64,000 nt of DNA from Rhamnusium bicolor (Eukaryota; Arthropoda; Insecta; Coleoptera; Cerambycidae). Shown here one piece after another: positions 55,754 through 64,000 of the stretch; positions within the stretch are counted from its first letter, which is position 1, and each line of letters starts with the position of its first letter. The notes below the pieces were generated by a model. It was given only the letters and a program-made list of their open reading frames with translations, was not told where the DNA came from and searched no databases. A program made the translations under genes and the position numbers. Location of the stretch: contig JANEYF010003852.1 of NCBI GenBank assembly GCA_029963845.1, forward strand, positions 307,001-371,000, given 5' to 3'.

Positions 55754-58700
55754 TTATGTAATATTTAATCCAAGTTTTAATCTCACTTGGAGAAACTTTT
55801 CCGGGGCTGTCATCTTAGTAAAAGGGTCAGCTAGCTGTTGACCTGTAGGAATATAAATTAAAGTTATATTTCCCTTCTCAATCTGTTCACGTGAGAAGTG
55901 ATATTTTATATCAATATGTTTTGTTCGTTTATGACTAGTCGGATTGGTAGCTATTGACATACAACTCTGATTGTCTTCATAAATAGGAATTGGATCAATC
56001 AATTTAAAATTAATATTATTAAACAGTGTTTTGAGCCAAATAGCTTCTTTTACACCCTCATAAAGAGCTATATATTCAGCTTCTGTGGACGAAGTCGCCA
56101 CAGAATTCTGTCGTTTAGTATTCCAGATGATAGTACAATTATTAAAAATTTGAAAAATATAGCCAGTTGTACTTTTTCGAGTAAAATCATCACTTCCCCA
56201 ATCTGCATCTACATATCCGACCAGTGGTTTATTAAAGTCACTTCTCACGTATGTTAATTTAAGTGTAAGTGTACCATTAATATATCTTAGAATTCTTTTA
56301 AGATATTTCCAAAGTTCAATATTATTTTTACTTTGATATCTACTAAGAATATTAATGGCTGCACAAATATCAGGACGTGTACACAACATCGCGTACATTA
56401 AACATCCAATCAAGTTTTTACATGGCGCTTCATAGTGTTCATCAGAATTAAGCGCCCTGTAATCCATTTTCATTGGCAATGGAGTTGATATACTTTTGCA
56501 ATTCTGCATATTAAATTTTTCTAACACTGATGTCAAATATGATGTTTGGTCAAGTGTTATTTTATTATTAGTTCGTTCAATTATGATGCCTAAGAACAAT
56601 TTGATTTCTTGTAAATCAATCATTTTAAATTTTTTCATAAGATATGATTTAAAATTGATCATAGTGCTCATGTCACCTGTAGCAATCACAAGGTCATCAA
56701 CATACAGTATTAAGTAAATATTTTTACTAATGTGGCCATTATCCAGAAAATAAAAACATCTATCAACTTCTGAATTTTTAAAATTAAGTTCTTTTAATGT
56801 TTCATCGAACTTTTCGAACCAGCATCTTGCTGCTTGTTTTAGACCGTAAAGTGATTTAATTAGTTTACAGACATAGTTGTCTTTTGTTTGTACACCCTCG
56901 GGAACTACCATATATATTTCCTCTTTCAGAACTCCATTTAAAAAGGCAGTTTTTACATCCATGTGGTGAACTGCTAAATAAAATTGATTGGCAAAAGCTA
57001 AAATGAGCCTGAAAGTTGAAATTCTTGCTACTGGTGCAAAGGTCTCAGTGAAATCAATTAGATATTGTTGACTGAAACCTTTGGCCACTAGGCGTGCCTT
57101 GTAGCGGATGGGATTCCCATATTCATCATTTTTTACTGTAAACACCCATCGACAACCTACTATATTTTTATTTGCGGGTTTTGGTACTAGAGACCAGGTT
57201 TTATTAAGTTTAAGCGAATTTAATTCGTCCTTTATCGCTTGCTCCCACTTAAGACGATCTTGATTATTATTGATTTCATTATAATTTTTAGGTATATTTA
57301 TTTTTATTGCACTAGCATACATTAAGTGCATATTTAATTCATCAAAAACATCATTGAGATCATCGTTATAAGAGGGTCTAGGACGTTTTTTAAGCCGTTC
57401 GCTTTTTCTTATTTCCTGTTTATTTTCACTAGTAGCTAAGGATTCATTACTTTGTACACTTAGCTCATTATCTGCTTTGGTTAAGACAGATTTGTCGAGC
57501 CGTGACACCAATTTTACTGCTTTGGTTAAGTCAGCTTTGTTAGAGAATTTATTTATTTCTGGTGTCACAGAGGTTTCCTTTGTCCCAACTGTATCTGCCT
57601 TGGCTAGGTCAGATTTGTTTATTAGTTGTGGATATACTAATTTCTCTGCTGACTGTGAATCACAGTTATTAGTTTGTGTTGGAGTGACCTCTTTATTATT
57701 TTTCAAGGGCGGTCGAGATATTTTATAGTTTATTTCGTCAATTATTACATCCCGAGCTTTAATGAATTTCTCGGTTTCATCGACCCATATTTTGTAACCG
57801 TTAGCTTCATAACCAACAAGAATACCTTTATATGATTTTGGATCGAATTTACCGTCCCGTGATTTATTATGAACATACACAGTGGAACCAAAAACTCTTA
57901 AATATTTTATTTCAGGTTTTTTACCATGCCACAGCTCGTACGGAGTTTTATCAATTTTTAAAGCTTTAGTAGGTGAACGGTTTATTAGATAAACAGCAGT
58001 TAAAACAGCTTCACCCCAAAAAACTTTGGGTAAATCTGCTGTAACTATTAGAGTACGAGCCATTTCGGTAATTGTTCTATTCATTCTTTCAGCCACTGAA
58101 TTTTGTTGTGGTGTGTAGCTTACGGTTAAGTGATATGTTATGCCCTTTTGTATACAAAAATCCTTAAAATCATTTGATAAATACTCTCCCCCATTGTCAC
58201 AATAAAGATTTGCAATTTTGTAATTAAAATGGGCTTCGCTTTTAGCCACAAAATCCTTAAATGTATTAAGGACATCAGATTTATATGTTATTAAATAAAC
58301 AACAGTATAATGTGTAAAATCGTCAATGAATGACACAAAATAATTTTTATTGTCTATGGTTGGTGGTGTAATTTTTCCACAAACATCTGAATGAATTATT
58401 AACAAGGGTCTTATGATACGCTTCTTTAGTTTTACTTTTGCAAATGGCAATCGCGCTTGTTTGCCATAAATACAGTCCTCACATAACTTAGTTGTGGGTA
58501 CAAGATTTTTAATATATTGCATATCTTCAATTAGATTAAGATTTTTTAATTTTTGAAATTTTTCTCTGCTGATATGCCCTAGACGTTGATGCCATAAATT
58601 ATAGTTTGTATCATTCATATTTTGACTTATCAGGCACTGAGGGGTGTGAAATGTTACGCCTATTAAATTATTAAAAGGCTTACCTGATAAAATGGTTTGT

Positions 58701-59005
58701 TTACCACTTTTAACTTTTACCCCTTTTGTATCAAAAATGACTGCCATCCCTTTTTCTTGTAGTCGGCGAACGGACAACAGGTTGTATGGAACTTCCTGGG
58801 AGTAGAGGACATCCTCTAGGCGTCCATGGAGTCCATGGTTGGTGATTACTTCTATGATTCCTTTCTTGGTAGCATGCACAGATGTTCCAGCTTTCGCAAC
58901 GGAAATTTTAATTGGTGTTTTAAGTTCCTCGCAGGCAATAAAAACATCCGGATTATTTACTATATGCTCTGTAGCACCAGAGTCCAGAATAAAAAAATAT
59001 TTCAT
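55754..59005 (-). CDS. Copia pol: protease, integrase, RT, RNase H
   Basis: 1083 codons, uninterrupted. Protease active-site triad DSGATEH near residues 8-14. Integrase zinc finger His139, His144, Cys175, Cys178, then catalytic Asp207 (HSDVCG), Asp270 (YCDNGGEY) and Glu306 (NSVAERMNRT). Between integrase and RT is a Ser/Lys-rich linker with repeated SDLAKAD/ADLTKAV words. RT begins about residue 620 (WSLVPKPANKNIVGCRWVF) and has the YVDD box (LILYVDDLVIA). RNase H has VGYVDADWGSDD and SSTEAEYIA. The frame opens before the protease without a natural start; it joins gag through a +1 step at a 7-T run (minus strand) near 58989-58995. Confidence 0.95.
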   Translation of the reverse strand: MKYFFILDSGATEHIVNNPDVFIACEELKTPIKISVAKAGTSVHATKKGIIEVITNHGLHGRLEDVLYSQEVPYNLLSVRRLQEKGMAVIFDTKGVKVKSGKQTILSGKPFNNLIGVTFHTPQCLISQNMNDTNYNLWHQRLGHISREKFQKLKNLNLIEDMQYIKNLVPTTKLCEDCIYGKQARLPFAKVKLKKRIIRPLLIIHSDVCGKITPPTIDNKNYFVSFIDDFTHYTVVYLITYKSDVLNTFKDFVAKSEAHFNYKIANLYCDNGGEYLSNDFKDFCIQKGITYHLTVSYTPQQNSVAERMNRTITEMARTLIVTADLPKVFWGEAVLTAVYLINRSPTKALKIDKTPYELWHGKKPEIKYLRVFGSTVYVHNKSRDGKFDPKSYKGILVGYEANGYKIWVDETEKFIKARDVIIDEINYKISRPPLKNNKEVTPTQTNNCDSQSAEKLVYPQLINKSDLAKADTVGTKETSVTPEINKFSNKADLTKAVKLVSRLDKSVLTKADNELSVQSNESLATSENKQEIRKSERLKKRPRPSYNDDLNDVFDELNMHLMYASAIKINIPKNYNEINNNQDRLKWEQAIKDELNSLKLNKTWSLVPKPANKNIVGCRWVFTVKNDEYGNPIRYKARLVAKGFSQQYLIDFTETFAPVARISTFRLILAFANQFYLAVHHMDVKTAFLNGVLKEEIYMVVPEGVQTKDNYVCKLIKSLYGLKQAARCWFEKFDETLKELNFKNSEVDRCFYFLDNGHISKNIYLILYVDDLVIATGDMSTMINFKSYLMKKFKMIDLQEIKLFLGIIIERTNNKITLDQTSYLTSVLEKFNMQNCKSISTPLPMKMDYRALNSDEHYEAPCKNLIGCLMYAMLCTRPDICAAINILSRYQSKNNIELWKYLKRILRYINGTLTLKLTYVRSDFNKPLVGYVDADWGSDDFTRKSTTGYIFQIFNNCTIIWNTKRQNSVATSSTEAEYIALYEGVKEAIWLKTLFNNINFKLIDPIPIYEDNQSCMSIATNPTSHKRTKHIDIKYHFSREQIEKGNITLIYIPTGQQLADPFTKMTAPEKFLQVRLKLGLNIT

Positions 59006-59966
59006 TTTTGTTGATACTGGAGGTGTTAGAATTTTCTGCTTCCATCAAAAATACAAAACCATCACTATTTGATTTTGAAATATTATGACTTATTCCCATA
59101 TAAGTAGTAGCGGCTTGGATTGATCGTTTTTGTTTATTATCAAGCATTTTCTTAAAATGAATACAGTCTCGTTTCCAATGATTATTACGCCCACAGTGAT
59201 CGCAATGCTTATTTGTCCATTTCTGAACTTGTTGCTTAAATTTAAAATTCTGTCTATGGACATTGGAAAACTTTCCCTTTTTATTGTTATAATTGTTGTA
59301 ATAATTTTTGTGTTTGTTTGTTTTCTGATATTGTGATTTATTTAATGCTGATGAAGACGCTGCCGTCGCACTTCAAACTTTCATTTTTGTTGAATCATTT
59401 AGTTCTGTTCTTATCTTCACTTCCTGGTCCAAAAGGCGAGTCTTGACAAAAGCGATATTTAAATTGTCTTCACTTAAGGTTTCAAGCGCCGTTATTACCC
59501 CATCATAAATGTTTGGCAGGGTTATGAGAAGATGTGATACTTTATCGATTTCCTCAAGTTTTGCTCCTGCAGCAATAAGTTCTGCGACAAGTTCATCGAA
59601 TTTGATAAAATGGGCTGATAGTGGGATGTCACCCTCAAGTTTTAGATTTAATAATTTCTTTCGGTATGCCAACTGAGTTGCAAGACTTTTTCTTTCATAT
59701 ATTTCATCTAAATTACTGAAAATTTGTCTTGCGAGAGTTTGGTCTTGGGCAAAATTTAAAAACGAATCGCTTAGGTATTCAATAATCACACCTCGGGCTG
59801 TTGAATTTTGTTTTACCCATTCAGGAGTTCGTTCTTCTGAAGGTTCCTCTTCGACAACTTTGAGCACACCAAGTTCATTTAGAAATGCTTTTACGCGAAA
59901 TTTCCAAATTGCATACTTTTCACCAGTAAATGGTTTAATGTTTCGTTTTTGTTGGTGATCCATCAC
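58953..59966 (-). CDS. Copia gag with an in-frame TGA and zinc knuckle
   Basis: Starts MMDHQQKRNIKPFTGEKYAI at 59966. The UBN2/Retrotran_gag-type body includes ARQIFSNLDEIYERKS and LPNIYDGVITALETLSEDNL. TGA at 59373-59375 interrupts it. The same frame continues to the nucleocapsid knuckle CDHCGRNNHWKRDC (Cx2Cx4Hx4C, about 59170-59210) and runs to 58953, overlapping pol in a different frame. Copia-type elements normally use one gag-pol frame, so the TGA and the shift are probably mutations or consensus errors rather than programmed events. Confidence 0.85.
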
Positions 59967-60081
59967 TAACTAGAATTAATTTTTTATTAACACAATGTTT
60001 TTGCACGTTAATTGTTTTTGTTTATATTAAAGTTCTTTTAAACAACAACACAACACTCACAACGCTTCTGGGCCCATAACC

Positions 60082-60388
60082 TATTAGCAAAGGTTAAGGG
60101 CAGGTAATGTTCAATTAAGAAATAAATAATTATTAACTTTTATTGTAGACAACTTTTCACAAACAGAACGAGTGAACAAGTGTAAAATATATATCAAAAA
60201 TATATATACTTATATAGAGAGCATATTTATATTTATAAACCAAACAACGCTTACATAAGCTGAGTTCTAGAAAAACATTAAAAATAAGGTCACCTAATTC
60301 AACAAATTTAATGTTTACAAAATAATCATGAACGATACATTTTTACTACTATTAATTAATATGACCTATTTGTTTTACAAAACCAATA
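60082..60388 (-). repeat. Copia 5' LTR
   Basis: 307 bp, same ends as the 3' LTR. It should contain the promoter; ATATATACTTATATAGAGAG-type sequence near its middle is the best TATA candidate. Confidence 0.95.
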
Positions 60389-60508
60389 CGGAATTCCCAA
60401 AAGATCGATCTTTTGGGAGATGATTTTTTCACAATCGATTTTTTGATTATCGATCTAGATCGATTTATGAAATCGATACTTTTATGAAAAATCGGCATCC
60501 CTACCAAG

Positions 60509-61248
60509 TAGGGATGTTCCGATGCTACTGATACGATACCACTATCGATATTTTCTTTTGATACCGAGTAAATTTAGTATCGATACCAACCTTTCGATAC
60601 TTTACTTTTATCAGTATCGGTGTATCAATATCGTATCGAAACAAAATGCAGTTAACACAAAACGTCAACTTCTTGTTTTATTTCCGGTGTTAAGAACACA
60701 GAAGAAGAATTTCAGTATTCTAAAATTTCTAATACATTATTTTCCTATGTTGGTAATAATTTTCAAACTCGCGCCATCTATCGATATTTATCAAATTCTG
60801 TTTTATAGCATATTTCTAAATTAAATGGTAGATGGCAGTAGTGTTGTAGTGTTTCAAGTTTCAATGCCAAGGATTTTATATTGTTACTGTTAGTGTTAGT
60901 ATAGGTTTGTTTTGGTTCCGTTTATTACTGTTCTAGAACTGTTCTTGTCATGCGCAAATAAGTTCCCGTTATGAGCAATACACCAAGATAGATATATTTT
61001 TAATTTGCGCATGACGGGAACTGTCCTATGTCCTAGAACTGTGAAAATTCTGAACCAAACAAAGCTTATTTAAAATCCTTGTTCAATGCAATCGATTGAT
61101 ATTTAAAAGTATAGATTAACATTTGAAAGTATTGATTGATATTTTGATATATCGATACTTCATGTTTAATTTTTTATAATATCGATACTTTACGTTCGAA
61201 AGTATCGATACTCGGGTATCGATATTTTGATAGTATCGCACATCCCTA
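60509..61248. mobile_element. Second hAT-like element at the same target
   Basis: Begins TAGGGATGTTCCGATGC and ends ATAGTATCGCACATCCCTA. The subterminal regions are full of TATCGATAC/GTATCGATA palindromes. CGCCCAAG follows (61249-61256), the same 8 bp that precede the first element at 54422. Between the two elements only CCAAG remains. An inner hairpin (TTCTTGTCATGCGCAAAT against ATTTGCGCATGACGGGAA, about 60945-61025) may be a smaller nested element. No transposase. Confidence 0.7.
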
Positions 61249-61256
61249 CGCCCAAG

Positions 61257-62009
61257 TTAATTGCACAGAACAGAACTCCTTTACGGACCTCGAGAAAAAG
61301 TGGGGTTATTTCTGTGAATGCGCCTCCAACGCCATGGGCGTAGACAACAGGGGGGATTGTAGTTTCAATTTAAAAATTATCTTTAATAAAGTCTATAAAG
61401 TGTTTAATGACTTTAGCTGCAGTTTGTATGTTTTTATTTAATCATTTTCAAAAAAGTCATTACCAAGATAAAGTATCTACGAAATATTATTTAATATTTT
61501 ATGTGCCAAATTACAAAAAAAAAAATTTAATTTAAAAACAAATGTACCTATCGTGTATATTCACTTTTCAAAAAAAAAAAAAAAAAAAAATACGTTTCAA
61601 CCTGAACGGGACCTTTTAGAGTAAATTGTGACTAAACAAACTTAATGTACGTGTAAATGTCATGGGCGTAATATACGTCCATGGCAAAAATAAAATAAAA
61701 ACCTCTCCTGCAATTCCTCAACTGTATTGATTTCTCATTTACAAAGCTATTCAGATACTAAATTTACTTGGTTAATACCAGTACTAACAGGATAACTCTT
61801 GGTGTGGTTGATTACAGCACTTACTAGTTTCCATGCAATTAACGCATTTGTCACATTAATAATTCTTTAGTTTTTAGTTTTTCTTTATCTAATTCTAAAT
61901 ACTGTGCAAGTATATTTAAAAAAAAATTAATGAGGTAATGAAGCAATAATTGAATTTGAAATAATTTAACATGCGTATTTTTTTTTTTTAATTTATTTAT
62001 TATAATCAA
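61257..62009. other. Spacer after the hAT-like pair
   Basis: Includes an A run (61570-61589). No gene recognised. Confidence 0.4.
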
Positions 62010-62570
62010 ACCACAGGAAATATCGATTTTTGAACACAAAAGAGTTTTAGTTAATTTATTTCTGACCCTAGTCATACTTATGTCCAACATTTTAGAACAG
62101 TCATAATTAATTCTAATTTTGAAATAGAGCTTAAATAATAACTTTACAAACTGTATGCATGAGTTTCTTAAATATCATTTACAAAACAAAATTATTGATT
62201 TTTGGACAAAAAAAGTCTTGGTTAATTTAGTTTTCACCCTAGTCGTACTTATGTCATGTCCAACATTTTGAAACATTCAAAATTAATTCTAATTTTAAAA
62301 TAGAGCTTAAGTATTAATTTTACAAATTGGATTGAATGATGTTCTAATATATCATTTACATAACAAAATTATTAATTTTTGAACAAAACAGTCTCAGTTA
62401 ATTTACTTCTCATCCTAGTCATACTTTTGTCCAACATGTTAGAAAATTCATAATTAATTCTAATTTTGAAATAGGGCTGTAGTATTAGTTTTACAAATTG
62501 AATTGCACGGTTTTCTAAAATATCATTTATCTAACAAAATTATTGATTTTTGAACAAAACAGATTGCATA
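62010..62570. repeat. Tandem repeat, about 170-177-bp unit, three-plus copies
   Basis: Units begin with an ATTGATTTTTGAACAAAA-type segment at about 62018, 62192, 62369 and 62539, then CCTAGTCATACTTTTGTCCA and AATTAATTCTAATTTTGAAA. The copies differ at many positions. Unit length is near that of many insect satellites. Confidence 0.75.
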
Positions 62571-63154
62571 ATTTTCTAAAATATGTATCACTATCATATA
62601 AATGATCACCAAAATAATCAAATATCGAAGTATGAATACTCTTATAGATCCATAAGGACTTTTCTTTTAATACCTTTAAAAGAGAGTTTAATGTTGTAAA
62701 TCTTGTCCTCAATCTTCGAACAGTTTCTCGAAGAGTTTTCAGTTTTCTCTTTTGCGACTGAAGTTTGACTCTCATTGCTTTAAAATGTCTTTTGACTTTT
62801 TCTAGTAATGAAAATTCATCAGTGTTAAAATTGCAACCATCCTGCCTTTTCCTACAAATTATTAAACGTATTTTATGTGATACTACACATTACTTATTTA
62901 TAGGTTTTTTTCACTGAATATATTTTATATGACTAATTTTAATCACAATTCTAATTATCAACTAGCATTGTGCTTACGTTTTCTTGCCCAAAGTTTTCTT
63001 TTGTAACTAGAATTAGGACCAACTATAGAACCCTGAATTTGTCCTTCTTTAGCCATATTAATTAATATATCCTCCGTCTCTGAAGCAGTTAACGTACTAG
63101 ACGAGTATACAGGCTCAGCACCAGGTGTTTTAGTATCATTTGGATCACCTCTTA
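62527..63154 (-). CDS. Coiled-coil gene fragment, possibly from a THAP protein
   Basis: Two exons are visible. Exon A 62978-63154 lies between acceptor CTTCAG and donor GTAAGC and encodes a Thr/Ser/Glu-rich linker (DTKTPGAEPVYSSSTLTAS, then MAKEGQIQGSIVGPNSS) and a basic end (KRKLWARK). Exon B starts at about 62851 after TTTGTAG with KRQDGCNFNTDEFSLLEKVK and continues into a basic coiled coil (KLQSQKRKLKTLRETVRRLR), then FDYFGDHLYDSD, stop at 62527-62529. A basic coil after a linker is common in THAP and P-element-like proteins, but no THAP finger is seen, so this is a guess. The phases of the two exons do not match by one base, perhaps another single-base error. Confidence 0.4.
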
Positions 63155-63229
63155 CTGAAGTGTGGAAAACAGTTAATAAAATGACTATTTTTAATTTACT
63201 TAATATTTACCATTCACATTATGAAAACT

Positions 63230-63284
63230 TTTTAGGCCTTTCTCAAGAGTACAGATGATACTCTTGAGAAAGACCTAAAAAGCC
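63230..63284. repeat. Perfect stem-loop
   Basis: CTCAAGAGTA, a 7-base loop, TACTCTTGAG, with the stem extended outward through TTTAGGCCTTT/AAAGACCTAAA (one mismatch). It lies at the edge of the gene fragment and may be the end of a mobile element (followed by AGCCGAAACACGT). Confidence 0.65.
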
Positions 63285-64000
63285 GAAACACGTGTAGAGT
63301 TTTAATAAAACATTTTTTGAAACATTTAAAACCAAAAAGTTTATTTATAATAATAATAATATATACATTCATGACAGCACTAATAATATCCTTGTGCCAA
63401 ATTTAAGCAAGATTGGTTCAGTACCTTTGGTGCTATCGTGTTTACACACACTCCTTGCAACACCTATAATATCCACACACACATGGACATTTGTTAAAAT
63501 CCACTTTTCGTGTTTCTTATACCTCCAACCGTAAATTTTGGTCTTATCTCAATTTTCGATTTTGGATCTATTGCAATAACTTCCCCATTTTCATAGGTTG
63601 GTGGTCAGGTTAAAAGACAGGACATTTCAAGAGGGTCATGGTATATGAAGACCAAGAACATATAGATTTTTTTTACATATTTTTGACAGGAATATTTTAC
63701 TTTTACAGATAATATGGAATGATTTTTAAATAGAAGCTATACTTTAATAAACCTCGTTTAGAATAGCATTTAGCTTACATGTACGGTCATGTTTAGAACA
63801 CTTAAGTAATTATGACAGTTCGAATTCCATAGTTTTATACAACAAATTTAATTTTTTACTTCGATTTGATGGAAACCATGGAATTTATGTTACCTAAGCT
63901 GCTGAGACGAATGCGTAGTTGGAAAAAATGTTAAGGAACGGCACCCATCTTTAAATATTTTCGCCCACTCGGTTTAATTGGATATCATTTTCATTGAAAT
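63285..64000. other. Right end of window, nothing recognised
   Basis: Short TAATAATAATA microsatellite at about 63348. No exon found. Upstream exons of the fragment at 62527-63154 could lie here. Confidence 0.35.

Larger units (their letters stand above)
55404..60393 (-). mobile_element. Ty1/copia retrotransposon with identical LTRs
   Basis: LTRs at 55409-55715 and 60082-60388, target duplicate CGGAA at 55404-55408 and 60389-60393. On the minus strand the 5' LTR is followed by a primer-binding site GGTTATGGGCCCAG, complementary to the anticodon region of initiator tRNA-Met as in Drosophila copia, and the 3' LTR is preceded by a purine tract AAGTGGGAG. Order gag, protease, integrase, reverse transcriptase, RNase H. 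By eye the two LTRs do not differ, so insertion is recent. Confidence 0.95.
54430..60503. mobile_element. hAT-like element with GGGATGCCGA ends, containing copia
   Basis: Right end reads ...TCGGCATCCCTA; left end TAGAAGGGATGCCGATTTTT is its mirror with two extra A. ATCGAT-rich subterminal sequence lies at both ends. 8-bp CGCCCAAG precedes it (54422-54429). After removing the copia insertion it is about 1.1 kb and has no transposase. 54580-55403 is otherwise featureless. Confidence 0.65.

Noticed and set aside
56496..57728. Plus-strand ORFs within copia
   Set aside because: Antisense shadows of pol.

Overview
The window looks like insect nuclear DNA. It is AT-rich and gene-poor. Its genes are eukaryotic and spliced, and it is packed with non-LTR retrotransposons, tRNA-derived SINEs, Tc1/mariner, PIF/Harbinger and hAT-like elements and one Ty1/copia element. 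The order of insect cannot be fixed from the sequence. Four host-type genes are recognisable: PIGF (GPI-anchor synthesis, minus, 39-697), an SLC9A8/NHE8-type Na+/H+ exchanger (minus, 7359-9234), TMEM177 (plus, three exons over about 20 kb, 24218-44073) and the first exon of an unrecognised gene (plus, 50317-50442). Four further loci carry THAP-type zinc-finger or THAP-protein-like sequence (10348-10939, 23807-23983, 45642-46040, 62527-63154).

Layout. 1-9.5 kb: PIGF, a decayed DD41D mariner nested in a second inverted-repeat element, then NHE8. 9.5-11 kb: a fold-back repeat and a two-exon THAP gene. 11-22.4 kb: a Jockey-like LINE cut in two by a 9.2-kb element (12388-21603) with about 600-bp inverted arms and a 9-bp target duplication. 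22.4-46 kb: a THAP exon head-to-head with TMEM177, whose two introns of 9-10 kb hold SINEs, four LINE remnants, an inverted-repeat element with a GC-rich core and a DD41D mariner with about 640-bp inverted repeats. 44.8-53.4 kb: pogo/Tigger and THAP relics, a LINE split by a SINE, and a deleted PIF/Harbinger element just behind the donor of the unrecognised gene. 54.4-61.2 kb: two hAT-like elements side by side at one 8-bp target, the first containing a copia element with identical LTRs. 61.3-64 kb: a 175-bp tandem repeat and a coiled-coil gene fragment.

The most unusual object is the 9.2-kb element. I see no transposase in it. It carries an intact-looking tRNA-Phe-like gene, an eight-exon micro-exon gene whose seven introns are all phase 2 and whose internal exons are tandem copies of a 22-residue module, a second small gene with only phase-2 introns and a signal-peptide-like start, a divergently placed coiled-coil gene behind a duplicated TATA-bearing module, a membrane-type ORF overlapping a 118-codon ORF, and two blocks full of AATATT palindromes. 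This is a cargo-bearing fold-back element or integrated virus-like element that I cannot match to a described system.

One caution applies throughout. Several otherwise well-preserved genes (PIGF twice, NHE8, the THAP gene twice, copia gag-pol) are broken by single-base length changes, nearly all in homopolymer runs. This looks more like consensus error than independent gene death, so frameshifts here should not be taken as proof of pseudogenes.
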